From Nguyenibacter vanlangensis (GTDB lineage: Bacteria > Pseudomonadota > Alphaproteobacteria > Acetobacterales > Acetobacteraceae): DNA of 64,000 nucleotides. Numbering within the stretch: the first letter of the stretch is position 1; each line of letters starts with the position of its first letter. A program made the translations under genes and the position numbers. The stretch spans positions 1,684,001 through 1,748,000 of the forward strand of contig NZ_CP152276.1 in NCBI RefSeq assembly GCF_038719015.1. Direction: 5' to 3'. The notes under the pieces were generated by a model, which did not search any database, was not told where the DNA came from, and saw only the letters and a list, made by a program, of their open reading frames with translations. Below are positions 27,505 through 35,741 of this stretch, one piece after another.

Positions 27505-28476
27505 ATGACGAAACCCTGGATCGGGGCACAACCCAAAGTCTGTGTCGCGCATGCTCATTACGATCTGAAGGGCGAGATGGAGCGCCGCCCCAATCCACCC
27601 CCCTGCGTCCAGGTCAACAACCTGGCGGATCTCGAGCAGGTCGTCGCCGATGCCGAGGTGCTGGTCGTTTCCATGCTCTGGAAGAACCATATTCTCGACT
27701 GGGCACCGAAATTGAAGCTGGTACAGTCGGTCAGTGCCGGCGTCGACCATTACGACCATGCCCTGTTCCGCGAACGCGGCGTGCATCTGTGCAGCGCCCG
27801 GGGGGTGAATGCGAACGCCGTTTCGGACCACGCGCTGGGCCTGCTGCTGAACCTGTCGCGCCGGCTTTTCGAAGCGCGCGACGACCAGAGGAATGCCTAT
27901 TGGCGCCTGACCAGCAGCAACCCGAAAGACAGGCTGCAGGAACTGGACGGCAAGACCGTCCTGATCGTGGGATTCGGCGGAATCGGGGCCCGCGTCGCCC
28001 GGCTTTGCAGGGCCTTCGGCATGAACGTGATCGCGATGCGCCGTTCGGTTCCCCAAACGCAGCCCGAGGACGTGCGAATCATCTCGAACCGGGATTTCCT
28101 GCCCACCCTGCCGCAGGCCGACGTGGTGATCCTGACCTGCCCGCTGACCGAAGAGACGTTCGAACTGGTGAATGCGGAAGCCTTCGCCGCCATGCGCCCG
28201 GACGCGGTGCTGATCAATGTGGCACGCGGCAAGGTCGTCGACGAGGGCGCCATGATCGAGGCGCTGCAATCCGGGCAGATCGCCGGCGCGGCGCTGGACA
28301 CGTTCGTCGAGGAACCGCTGCCCGCCTCCTCTCCCCTCTGGTCGATGGACAACGTGATCGTGACGCCGCACGCGGCGGGCGAGACGCAGTTCTATGAACG
28401 GAACGTCGTGGACATCCTGCTGACGAACATCGGCGCGCTCGAAGCCGGCACCCCCCTGAAGAATCAGATCGTCTGA
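27505..28476 (+). CDS. D-isomer-specific 2-hydroxyacid dehydrogenase
   Basis: The 323-residue enzyme has the Rossmann motif VGFGGIGARVARLCRAFG, catalytic arginine in INVARGKVVDEG, the acid in DTFVEEPLPASSPLW and the histidine in VTPHAAGET. It would reduce 2-oxo acids to D-2-hydroxy acids with NAD(P)H or run in reverse. It is 154 bases after the SDR gene in the same direction, so it may have its own promoter; otherwise it belongs to the same cluster handling 2-oxo acids from the aminotransferase or DadA-like enzymes. Confidence 0.92.
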   Translation: MTKPWIGAQPKVCVAHAHYDLKGEMERRPNPPPCVQVNNLADLEQVVADAEVLVVSMLWKNHILDWAPKLKLVQSVSAGVDHYDHALFRERGVHLCSARGVNANAVSDHALGLLLNLSRRLFEARDDQRNAYWRLTSSNPKDRLQELDGKTVLIVGFGGIGARVARLCRAFGMNVIAMRRSVPQTQPEDVRIISNRDFLPTLPQADVVILTCPLTEETFELVNAEAFAAMRPDAVLINVARGKVVDEGAMIEALQSGQIAGAALDTFVEEPLPASSPLWSMDNVIVTPHAAGETQFYERNVVDILLTNIGALEAGTPLKNQIV

Positions 28477-28577
28477 CGACAGGCAGGGGGCGATTTCGGC
28501 TTTACGGTGCCGCCCGCCCCCCTAAACTCGATATGCGTTGTAAACGGTTCGCCTGATGGCGGCGGGGAGGTCCTGGA

Positions 28578-29423
28578 GTGACGACACGTCGAGCTTTTGC
28601 ATCGGTCCTGGCCCTGGGCGGCGTCGCGGCCGCGACGTCCCTTGCCGGCATATGTCCGGCACGGGCGCAGGAAGAAGGGGGAACGATCGCGCGCATCAAG
28701 GCCTCGGGCAAGCTCCGCACCGCCGCCATTCCGGGAGCCGAACCGTTTTTTCACAAGGATATTCTAAAGGGCGGCTGGAGCGGCGCATGCGTCGACATGG
28801 TCAGGGACATGGCCGCTTCCCTGGGGGTCACGCCCGACATCGTCGAGGCCGAGTGGGGGACGTCGGTCATGGACCTCCAGACCGGCAAGATCGACGTCAT
28901 GTTCGCCCTGAGCCCCACCCCCGCGCGGGCACTCCAGATCCAGTTCAGCGACATCGCCATCAACAACGCATTCACGGTGATTGCGAAAAACGGCCTGTCG
29001 GTCGCGACGTGGGACGATCTGGACAAACCCGAAATCCGCGTCGCCTTCGACACAGGTTCGTCGCACGACATCTTCGTCCGGCGCCGGCTGCCCCACTGCA
29101 CCCCCGTGGCGGTCCAATCCCCGACCGACGCGATCATGGCGCTTCAGGCCGGACGCGCGGACTGCGTGGTGCAGGTGGTGGTGATCGCGGCCGTGATGCA
29201 TGCGCGCAACCCGGCGGTAGGCCGGCTGATCCTGCCGCAGCCCGTGGTGCATCAGCCGACCTGTATCGGCGTGCCGGCCTCGCCCGACCCGCGTTTCCTG
29301 ACCTTCGTCAATAACTGGCTTCTCTACAACCGTTCGGAGGGCATCGTGCAGGACTGGATGTTCAAGGCGCTGCGGGCCAGCAATGTCGATCCGGCATCGC
29401 TGCCGCCCGGCCTGGAATTCTGA
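28578..29423 (+). CDS. Polar amino-acid ABC transporter substrate-binding protein
   Basis: The 281-residue periplasmic protein starts at a GTG and carries a signal MTTRRAFASVLALGGVAAAT with paired arginines, cut near ARA. The type II binding-protein (SBP_bac_3) fold is seen in KLRTAAIPGAEPFF, WSGACVDMVRDMAASLG and DVMFALSPTPARA. HisJ/ArtJ-like proteins bind amino acids, opines or related polar ligands. The permease gene follows 19 bases later. Confidence 0.88.
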   Translation: MTTRRAFASVLALGGVAAATSLAGICPARAQEEGGTIARIKASGKLRTAAIPGAEPFFHKDILKGGWSGACVDMVRDMAASLGVTPDIVEAEWGTSVMDLQTGKIDVMFALSPTPARALQIQFSDIAINNAFTVIAKNGLSVATWDDLDKPEIRVAFDTGSSHDIFVRRRLPHCTPVAVQSPTDAIMALQAGRADCVVQVVVIAAVMHARNPAVGRLILPQPVVHQPTCIGVPASPDPRFLTFVNNWLLYNRSEGIVQDWMFKALRASNVDPASLPPGLEF

Positions 29424-29442
29424 TGGCGATGCGGCCCGCACC

Positions 29443-30102
29443 ATGACCTATCAATGGGATTTCGGCCCGATCCTTCAATACTGGTCTCTTTTCAGGATCG
29501 GTCTCGAATATACGTTGGGCTTCACCCTGGCCAGCGCGATCGTCGGCATGGTCGCGGGCCTGCTGCTGACGCTGGCCCGGCGCAGCGGCTGGAAGATCCT
29601 GTCCATCCCCGCCGGCGCGGTCGTCGAAATCTTCCGCTGCACGCCGGCCCTGGTGCAACTGGTATGGTGCTATTACGCGCTGCCGGTCGTGCTGGGCCTT
29701 AGCCTGCCGCCCGCCACGGCGGCGCTGCTGGCGCTGTCGCTCTACGGCGCGGCGTTCTACAGCGAAATCTTTCGCGCGGGCCTGGATTCGATCGACCGTG
29801 GCCAGTGGGATGCCGCCGCCGCGCTGGGCATGACACCCTTCACGATGATGCGCCGGATCATCCTTCCGCAGGCCCTGCGGCGCATGACCGCCCCGCTCGT
29901 CAGCCAGGTGGTGCTGCAATTGAAGAACACGTCTCTGATTTCGGTCGTGACCGTCCCCGACCTCGTCTACCAGGGACAGATGGTTGCCTCCGCCACCTAC
30001 AAGCCGCTCGAGGTCTACACCACGATCGCAATCATCTATTTCCTGATCCTGTTTCCGATGACACAGGGCGCGCGGCTGCTGGAGCGTCGTCGTCATGGCT
30101 AG
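29443..30102 (+). CDS. Polar amino-acid ABC transporter permease
   Basis: The 219-residue HisM/GlnP-type permease begins MTYQWDFGPILQYWSLFRIG and has five hydrophobic segments, FRCTPALVQLVW after the second, and the EAA loop GQWDAAAALGMTPFTMMRRI. The start at 29443 is chosen over upstream ATG because family similarity begins there. It overlaps the ATPase gene by 8 bases. There is only one permease gene, so the transporter is presumably a homodimer. Confidence 0.9.
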   Translation: MTYQWDFGPILQYWSLFRIGLEYTLGFTLASAIVGMVAGLLLTLARRSGWKILSIPAGAVVEIFRCTPALVQLVWCYYALPVVLGLSLPPATAALLALSLYGAAFYSEIFRAGLDSIDRGQWDAAAALGMTPFTMMRRIILPQALRRMTAPLVSQVVLQLKNTSLISVVTVPDLVYQGQMVASATYKPLEVYTTIAIIYFLILFPMTQGARLLERRRHG

Positions 30103-30868
30103 GGAACCGCTGATGATCGACATCGTGAACCTGTCCAAGCGCTTCGGCAGGCGCGAGGTGCTCAGGGACATCTCGCTGGGGGTGCCGAAGGGCAATGTGC
30201 TTGCCCTGATCGGCCCCAGCGGATCGGGAAAATCCACCTTGCTCCGTTGCGTCAATCTTCTGGAAGCCCCCGATTCCGGGTCGGTCACGATCGACAACCA
30301 TACGATGCGGTTCGGCGCCACGGCATCGCGCCACCGTACGGGGGCCATGGCGGCGTTCCGTGCCGAAGCCGGAATGGTTTTTCAGTCCTTCAACCTGTTT
30401 CCGCACCTGACGGTCCTGGAAAACGTGATGTCCGGCCCGCGTTTCGTGCGGGGCCGGTCGCGCGACGCGGCCGAGCGGATCGCCCGCCCGCTGCTGGAAC
30501 GCATGGGAATGGAAAGTTTCGCCGACACCATGCCCGAACGTCTTTCCGGCGGCCAGAAGCAGCGCGTGGCGATTGCCCGCGCCCTGGCGATGGAACCGAA
30601 GGTCATGCTGTTCGACGAGGCGACATCCGCGCTCGACCCGCAGCGGGTGGCCGAGATCCTGAGCGTGATGCGCGACCTGGCGCAGGCGGGCATGACCCAG
30701 ATCGTGGTCACGCATGAAATGTCCTATGCGCGGGACGTGGCCGATACCGTCGTCTTCATGGCGGACGGATACATCGTGGAATCGGGCCCGGCGCGGCAGG
30801 TCATCGAAGACCCGCGGGAAGAACGGACCCGGACGTTCCTGAAACATTTCCACATGGGAAAAGCCTGA
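30095..30868 (+). CDS. Polar amino-acid ABC transporter ATP-binding protein
   Basis: The 257-residue ATPase has Walker A GPSGSGKST, Q-loop VFQSFNLFPHLTVLENV, signature LSGGQKQRVAIARAL, Walker B VMLFDEATSALDPQ and H-loop VVTHEMSYA, the GlnQ/HisP pattern. It completes the importer with the two genes before it. Its stop codon overlaps the ATG of the DadA-like gene by one base, so uptake and oxidation are made together. Confidence 0.93.
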   Translation: MAREPLMIDIVNLSKRFGRREVLRDISLGVPKGNVLALIGPSGSGKSTLLRCVNLLEAPDSGSVTIDNHTMRFGATASRHRTGAMAAFRAEAGMVFQSFNLFPHLTVLENVMSGPRFVRGRSRDAAERIARPLLERMGMESFADTMPERLSGGQKQRVAIARALAMEPKVMLFDEATSALDPQRVAEILSVMRDLAQAGMTQIVVTHEMSYARDVADTVVFMADGYIVESGPARQVIEDPREERTRTFLKHFHMGKA

Positions 30869-32178
30869 TGGCTGCCATGTCTTCTCCGCCGGCCTCTTCT
30901 CCGCCGGCGCAGGGTGCCCGGCTCGTCGTCATCGGCGCGGGGGCCGTTGGCGTGACGATTGCGCTGCACCTGCGGCGCCTGGGGCATGACGTCACCCTTC
31001 TGTCCTCCGATGCGCCCGGATCGGAAAATGCGACGAGCTACGGCAATGCCGGGTGGCTGAGTCCGGGGTCCGTCGTACCGATTTCCATGCCCGGCATGTG
31101 GAAGAAGGTACCAGGCTATCTGCTGGATGCCCAGGGTCCGCTGCGCCTGCGTCCGTCATCCCTGCCGCATATCTGGCTGTGGCTGCTGCGCTTCGTCGCC
31201 TGTGGCGCCACCCGCGCCCGTGCCCGCGCCATCGCGTCGGCGCTGCGGCCGTTCCTGGCCGGCGCGGCGGACCGGCATGCCGCCCTGGCGGCGGAAGCGG
31301 GCGTTCCCGAACTGATCCAGCGCAAGGGGCTGCTGATCGTCTATCCGGATGAAGCTGCCTATAGGGCCGACGCCTTCGGCTGGCAGCTCCGGCGCGAAAA
31401 CGGCGTACGGTGGAATACGCTCGACCGCGCGGCGCTGGAAGCGGTCTGCCCGGGCCTGAGCCCCCGCTACGGCTTTGCGGCACAACTGCCCGATGGCGCC
31501 CATTGCGCCGATCCCGGGGGCTATGTGGCGGCCCTGGCCACGCTGGCACGCGCGCAGGGCGTGCACTTTGCCGACGGCCATGTCGATGGCTTCGTGCTGG
31601 AGGCCGGGCAGGTGCGCGGTGTCCGTTCGTCGGGCCGGGTCGTGGCCTGCGACAGCATCATCGTCGCCGCCGGGATGGGCGCGCGCGCGCTGGGCAGCAT
31701 GCTGGGAGATTCCGTGCCGCTGGTGAGCGAGCGCGGCTATCATGTCCAGGTCCCCGGCCTGGCGGAGGAACCGCCCCTGCCCGTCATGATGTCGGACCTC
31801 AAATTCGGCATCACCCCGATGACAGGCGGCATGCGTGCCGCCGGACAGGTGGAATTCGCGCCTGAGGGGGCACCGCCGGACTGGCGGCGGGCCCGTATCC
31901 TGCTCGATTGCCTGCGCGACGGCCTGCCCCTCGTGAAGATCGGCGGCTTCTCCACGGTCGGGCACTGGATGGGCAACCGGCCGTCGACACCGGACTGCCT
32001 GCCTGTCATCGGCCCTTCGCCCTCGACGCGGGGCGTGTTCTACGCCACGGGCCATGGGCATCTGGGGCTGGTCAGCGCGCCTTGGACCGCGGAACTGATC
32101 GGGCGGATGATCGGCGGCGATACCGTCCCCGAGGCCGCGCCCTACGACCCCGCCCGGTTCCTCCGCTTCCGTCTCTGA
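30868..32178 (+). CDS. D-amino-acid dehydrogenase-like FAD oxidoreductase (DadA type)
   Basis: The 436-residue protein has the FAD motif VIGAGAVGVTIALHLRRLGH, the family segment ATSYGNAGWLSPGSVVPISM and the C-terminal TPDCLPVIGPSPSTRGVFYA followed by GHGHLGL. DadA oxidises D-amino acids to 2-oxo acids and passes electrons to the respiratory chain. Coupling to an amino-acid ABC transporter and a racemase supports D-amino-acid or secondary amine catabolism; the exact substrate is unknown. A second DadA-like gene lies at 38716. Confidence 0.9.
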   Translation: MAAMSSPPASSPPAQGARLVVIGAGAVGVTIALHLRRLGHDVTLLSSDAPGSENATSYGNAGWLSPGSVVPISMPGMWKKVPGYLLDAQGPLRLRPSSLPHIWLWLLRFVACGATRARARAIASALRPFLAGAADRHAALAAEAGVPELIQRKGLLIVYPDEAAYRADAFGWQLRRENGVRWNTLDRAALEAVCPGLSPRYGFAAQLPDGAHCADPGGYVAALATLARAQGVHFADGHVDGFVLEAGQVRGVRSSGRVVACDSIIVAAGMGARALGSMLGDSVPLVSERGYHVQVPGLAEEPPLPVMMSDLKFGITPMTGGMRAAGQVEFAPEGAPPDWRRARILLDCLRDGLPLVKIGGFSTVGHWMGNRPSTPDCLPVIGPSPSTRGVFYATGHGHLGLVSAPWTAELIGRMIGGDTVPEAAPYDPARFLRFRL

Positions 32179-32185
32179 GCGAACC

Positions 32186-33583
32186 ATGAGCGTGATCGCG
32201 ACCGAAGCACCGGCGCACGAGAGCCCTGCCGCCATCCGGCGGGGCGCGCTGGCGGCGATCCTGCTCTCGGTCCTGCTGGCGGTTCTCGATTACGCGGTCG
32301 CCAATATCGCCCTTCCGACGATCGCGACGGATCTGCACGCGTCCGCCTCGGTCTCGATCTGGGTCGTCAATGCCTATCAGCTCGTCAACTGCATGCTGCT
32401 TCTGCCGCTTGCCGCCTTCGCCGAACGCATCGGCGCGAAGAAAATCTGTCTGAGCGGGCTGGCGGTACTCATGGCGGGCTCGCTGCTCTGCGCCCTTTCG
32501 CACCATATCGCGACCCTCGCTTTCGCACGCGGCATGCAGGGGGCGGGTGGCGCCGCGATCATGGCGGTCAATACCGCGCTCATCCGGATGGTCTGCCCCC
32601 CTGCCCGTCTCGGCCAGTGTCTCGCGCTCAACGCGCTGACCACGGCGCTGAGCGTGGCGCTGGGCCCGTCCGTCGCGGCGGCGGTCCTCTATTGCACCGG
32701 TTCGTGGCGCTGGCTGTTCCTGTTCAACCTGCCGGCCGGCGCGCTGGTGTTCGCTTTGTGCAAGGTCCGCCTGCCCGCCACGCCGCCGCTCCGGCGCATG
32801 ATCGACCCGCTGTCGGTCGTCCTGAACATGGCAGCCTTCTGCCTCATCCTGACCGGCAGCGATTTTCTGGCCCGCAACGCGTGGGCATCGGGCGGGACGA
32901 TACTCGTCCTGCTGGGGGCGGTGGCAGGGGCCTTGCTGCTGGCGCGCCAAAGAGGGCACGCCGCTCCCCTGCTGCCGGTCGACCTGCTTGCGCGCCCCGC
33001 CTTTTCCATCGGCGTGATGACCTGTTTCCTGGGCTATACGGCGGCGAATTTCTTCATGATCTCGATCCCGTTCTCCCTGACCGGCCTGTTCGGCCGCTCG
33101 CCGGTCACGACGGGACTGCTGATCACGGCCTGGCCCGGGGCGATGGTTCTGACCGGGCCGCTCGTCGCCCGGCTTGCGGATCGGATCCCGGCGGGAACGC
33201 TGTCTTCGCTGGGGCTTGCGGTCAATGGCTTCGGTTTCCTGATGGTCAGGATGACGCCTCCCGATGCCGGGAATTTCGACATCATGTGGCGCTTCGCGCT
33301 GGCGGGCACGGGGTTCGCCATGTTCGTCTCGCCCAACAACCGCGCGATCCTGCTGGCCGCGCCACATGACCGCAGCGCAAGCGCCAGCGGCATGATCGCG
33401 CTCTCGCGCATCATGGGACAGACCTGCGGCGCGACGCTGGTGGCCATGATCATGGCCCGGGTGGCGAACCGGCCGACGCTGTTATGCCTGGATTACGCGG
33501 CTGCCGTCGCCTGGACGGCAGCCCTGCTGAGCCTGAGCCGCAAGATGAAAAGGAGGTTGCCATGCTCCTTCCCCGCCGCCTGA
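32186..33583 (+). CDS. MFS transporter, DHA2 (EmrB/QacA) family
   Basis: The 465-residue protein has 12-14 hydrophobic segments, motif LAVLDYAVANIALPTIATDL in the first helix and VNAYQLVNCMLLLPLAAFAE for motif A region, plus GPSVAAAVL as antiporter motif C. DHA2 pumps export drugs and metabolites. Embedded between the DadA-like and LysR genes it may export an end product or a toxic intermediate of the pathway. It starts 7 bases after the DadA-like stop and overlaps the LysR gene by 22 bases. Confidence 0.9.
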   Translation: MSVIATEAPAHESPAAIRRGALAAILLSVLLAVLDYAVANIALPTIATDLHASASVSIWVVNAYQLVNCMLLLPLAAFAERIGAKKICLSGLAVLMAGSLLCALSHHIATLAFARGMQGAGGAAIMAVNTALIRMVCPPARLGQCLALNALTTALSVALGPSVAAAVLYCTGSWRWLFLFNLPAGALVFALCKVRLPATPPLRRMIDPLSVVLNMAAFCLILTGSDFLARNAWASGGTILVLLGAVAGALLLARQRGHAAPLLPVDLLARPAFSIGVMTCFLGYTAANFFMISIPFSLTGLFGRSPVTTGLLITAWPGAMVLTGPLVARLADRIPAGTLSSLGLAVNGFGFLMVRMTPPDAGNFDIMWRFALAGTGFAMFVSPNNRAILLAAPHDRSASASGMIALSRIMGQTCGATLVAMIMARVANRPTLLCLDYAAAVAWTAALLSLSRKMKRRLPCSFPAA

Positions 33584-34524
33584 TGCCGTCGGTCCCCGAA
33601 CTCGTCGCCTTCGAGGCCGCGGCCCGGCACCAGAATTTCAGCGCCGCCGCCGAGGAACTGAGCCTCACGCAGGGCGCGATCAGCAAGCAGATCCGCAACA
33701 TGGAAATGACGCTGGGCGTGTCCCTGTTCGACAGGCGCCGCAAGCGTCTGGTCATGACGCGCCAGGCCAAGTCGATCCTGCCGTCCGTGATTTCGATCCT
33801 CGAGCAGATCGCCGGCACGACCTATCGCGTCCTGTCCGCGGGAGACGGCGAGAACACGCTGAACCTGCATATGTTCTCCACCTTTTCGTCCCGGTGGCTG
33901 ATCCCCCGCCTGCCGCGGCTGATCAGGCAATATCCACAGATCAAGGTCAATATCACGACGGTCTTCGAACCGTTCAGCTTCGACGGGTCCGATTGCGATA
34001 TCGCGGTGCATTATGGCGCGCCGGTCTGGCCGGACGGGCAGCTCCATCATCTGTTCGACGAAACGATCGTCCCGGTATGCAGCCCGGCCTTTCGCGACGC
34101 GACGAAACTGGAGACGGCCGAGGATCTTGCGCGGGTCAGCCTTATCCAACTGACCACCCGGCCCGCCTTGTGGGATTTCTGGTTCGCACAGGTGAACGTC
34201 ACCGGTGCCGCATCATTCAAGGGGCATGTCTTCGACCAGTTCAACGCGACGATCGAGGCGGCGATTGCAGGCTTCGGCGTGGCCCTCGTCCCCACGATCT
34301 TCGTGGAACGCGAGCTTGCCGATGGCACGCTCTGCGTCGTCTCCAACGAGACGATCCGTTCACGCGGGGCCTATTACGTCGTGACTCCGGTCGAAAAAGC
34401 CCACGATCCCGCCATCTCCGCCTTTATCCGCTGGATCTGCGCGGAAAGCGCCGCTTATGGCGGCCTGGGCGAGGCCGCGCCGGCGACCCTGCATTTCAAC
34501 GGATATGAAGGAACGAGGAATTGA
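33562..34524 (+). CDS. LysR-family regulator, GcvA-like
   Basis: The 320-residue regulator has MPSVPELVAFEAAARHQNFS, LTQGAISKQIRNMEMTLGVS and LFDRRRKRLVMTRQ as its winged helix and an effector domain of the GcvA type. The ATG at 33562 has AAGGAGG 7 bases upstream and lies inside the MFS gene, an unusual location since most LysR genes are divergent. It is probably the local regulator of the amino-acid cluster and responds to the substrate or an intermediate. Confidence 0.9.
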   Translation: MLLPRRLMPSVPELVAFEAAARHQNFSAAAEELSLTQGAISKQIRNMEMTLGVSLFDRRRKRLVMTRQAKSILPSVISILEQIAGTTYRVLSAGDGENTLNLHMFSTFSSRWLIPRLPRLIRQYPQIKVNITTVFEPFSFDGSDCDIAVHYGAPVWPDGQLHHLFDETIVPVCSPAFRDATKLETAEDLARVSLIQLTTRPALWDFWFAQVNVTGAASFKGHVFDQFNATIEAAIAGFGVALVPTIFVERELADGTLCVVSNETIRSRGAYYVVTPVEKAHDPAISAFIRWICAESAAYGGLGEAAPATLHFNGYEGTRN

Positions 34525-34596
34525 ACGACATTCTCTACCTCGATACGAATCGTCGCCGATCCCGGACGCCGCCATTGCCGATGTCCGGCCGAAGGA

Positions 34597-35721
34597 TCAG
34601 GCGGCATTGTCTTTCGAAAAGAGCGGGCGGCTGTCGGGAGCGGAGGCAGAAGGAATCCAGCGGCCGAGCCAGCGCGCGAGGCCCGGCCCGGTGAACAGGA
34701 CCAGCACGAAACGTACCGTCTGCATCGCCATCACGAAAGACATATCCACCCCAGGCGTGGTGGAGGCGATGATGGCGATCGTATCCTCGCCGCCCGGGCT
34801 ACAGGACAACCAGGCGGAGAGCGGGTCCGTCTGGCCGCACAGGACCAGCAGCCACGCCACCGCGCCCGACGCCGCGATGACCAGCGACGTCGACAGCACG
34901 ACCCAGGGCGACGCGCGCAGGGCATGGCGAACGATCCCGGGCGTGAAGCGCAGGCCGATCCCCCATCCCAGCGCCGCATAGGCAGGAACGCGGACCCATC
35001 CGGGCAGGACGATGGTCAGCAGGCCCGTATCCTGCAACGCAGCGCTGACGACCAGCGGTACCATCAGCGCACCGGCGGGAATACGCCATTTCCGGGCAAG
35101 GAACGACGACACGGCAACGGTCAGAAGCGTTCCGGCGATCGCGCCGGCGTCTCCGCCGGCCGCGGACACCGGAATCGGCCCCGGCGTCGCCGGAGCCGCA
35201 GCGAAAAACCGCGTGGCCGCCGCGGCACTTCCCGAGACGAAGATCACCCGCAGATATTGCATGAAGGCGACAAGCCGCATATCGGCGCCATAACTGGCGG
35301 ACATGATCGTCATCGCAGTCGCGGCACCCGGCGACGCCCCCCATAACGCCGTCGTCCCCGGCAGGACCCCGGTCCGCGCGAGGGCGAAGCCGGCGGCGGC
35401 GCTGACCAGCACGACGGCCAGGACCCCGGCGAAAAAGACCGGCCCCTTGTCGAGGATGCTGGCCAGAACGGACAAGGGCAGGCTGGTGGCGATCAGGCAG
35501 CCGATCACCCCCAGGGCCAGCGGAAAGATCGGGCCGGGAAACCGCAATTCCTGCCCCGTGACACCGGCAGCGATGGCACAGATCATCGGGCCCAGCAGCG
35601 CCGACGCCGGCAGGCCGGCACGGCGAAACAGCTCGGCCAGCACCATCGACCCCGCGACCAGGACCACCCAGCGCGGCAGCAGCCTGCACATGGCCATGGA
35701 GCCCGAACCGACGTCAGACAT
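34597..35721 (-). CDS. AbrB/AmoA-type duplicated membrane protein (putative transporter)
   Basis: The 374-residue protein has about ten hydrophobic segments in two similar halves, with SALLGPMICAIAAGVTGQEL in the first and PGGEDTIAIIASTTPGVDMS in the second, the Gneg_AbrB_dup family. These proteins are often misnamed ammonia monooxygenase or AbrB regulator; they are membrane proteins found with transport and amino-acid genes. It follows the TonB receptor gene by 20 bases on the same strand and so probably shares its transcript. Role in uptake or export is an inference. Confidence 0.85.
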   Translation of the reverse strand: MSDVGSGSMAMCRLLPRWVVLVAGSMVLAELFRRAGLPASALLGPMICAIAAGVTGQELRFPGPIFPLALGVIGCLIATSLPLSVLASILDKGPVFFAGVLAVVLVSAAAGFALARTGVLPGTTALWGASPGAATAMTIMSASYGADMRLVAFMQYLRVIFVSGSAAAATRFFAAAPATPGPIPVSAAGGDAGAIAGTLLTVAVSSFLARKWRIPAGALMVPLVVSAALQDTGLLTIVLPGWVRVPAYAALGWGIGLRFTPGIVRHALRASPWVVLSTSLVIAASGAVAWLLVLCGQTDPLSAWLSCSPGGEDTIAIIASTTPGVDMSFVMAMQTVRFVLVLFTGPGLARWLGRWIPSASAPDSRPLFSKDNAA

Positions 35722-35741
35722 AGGACATGTCCCGGATCGGG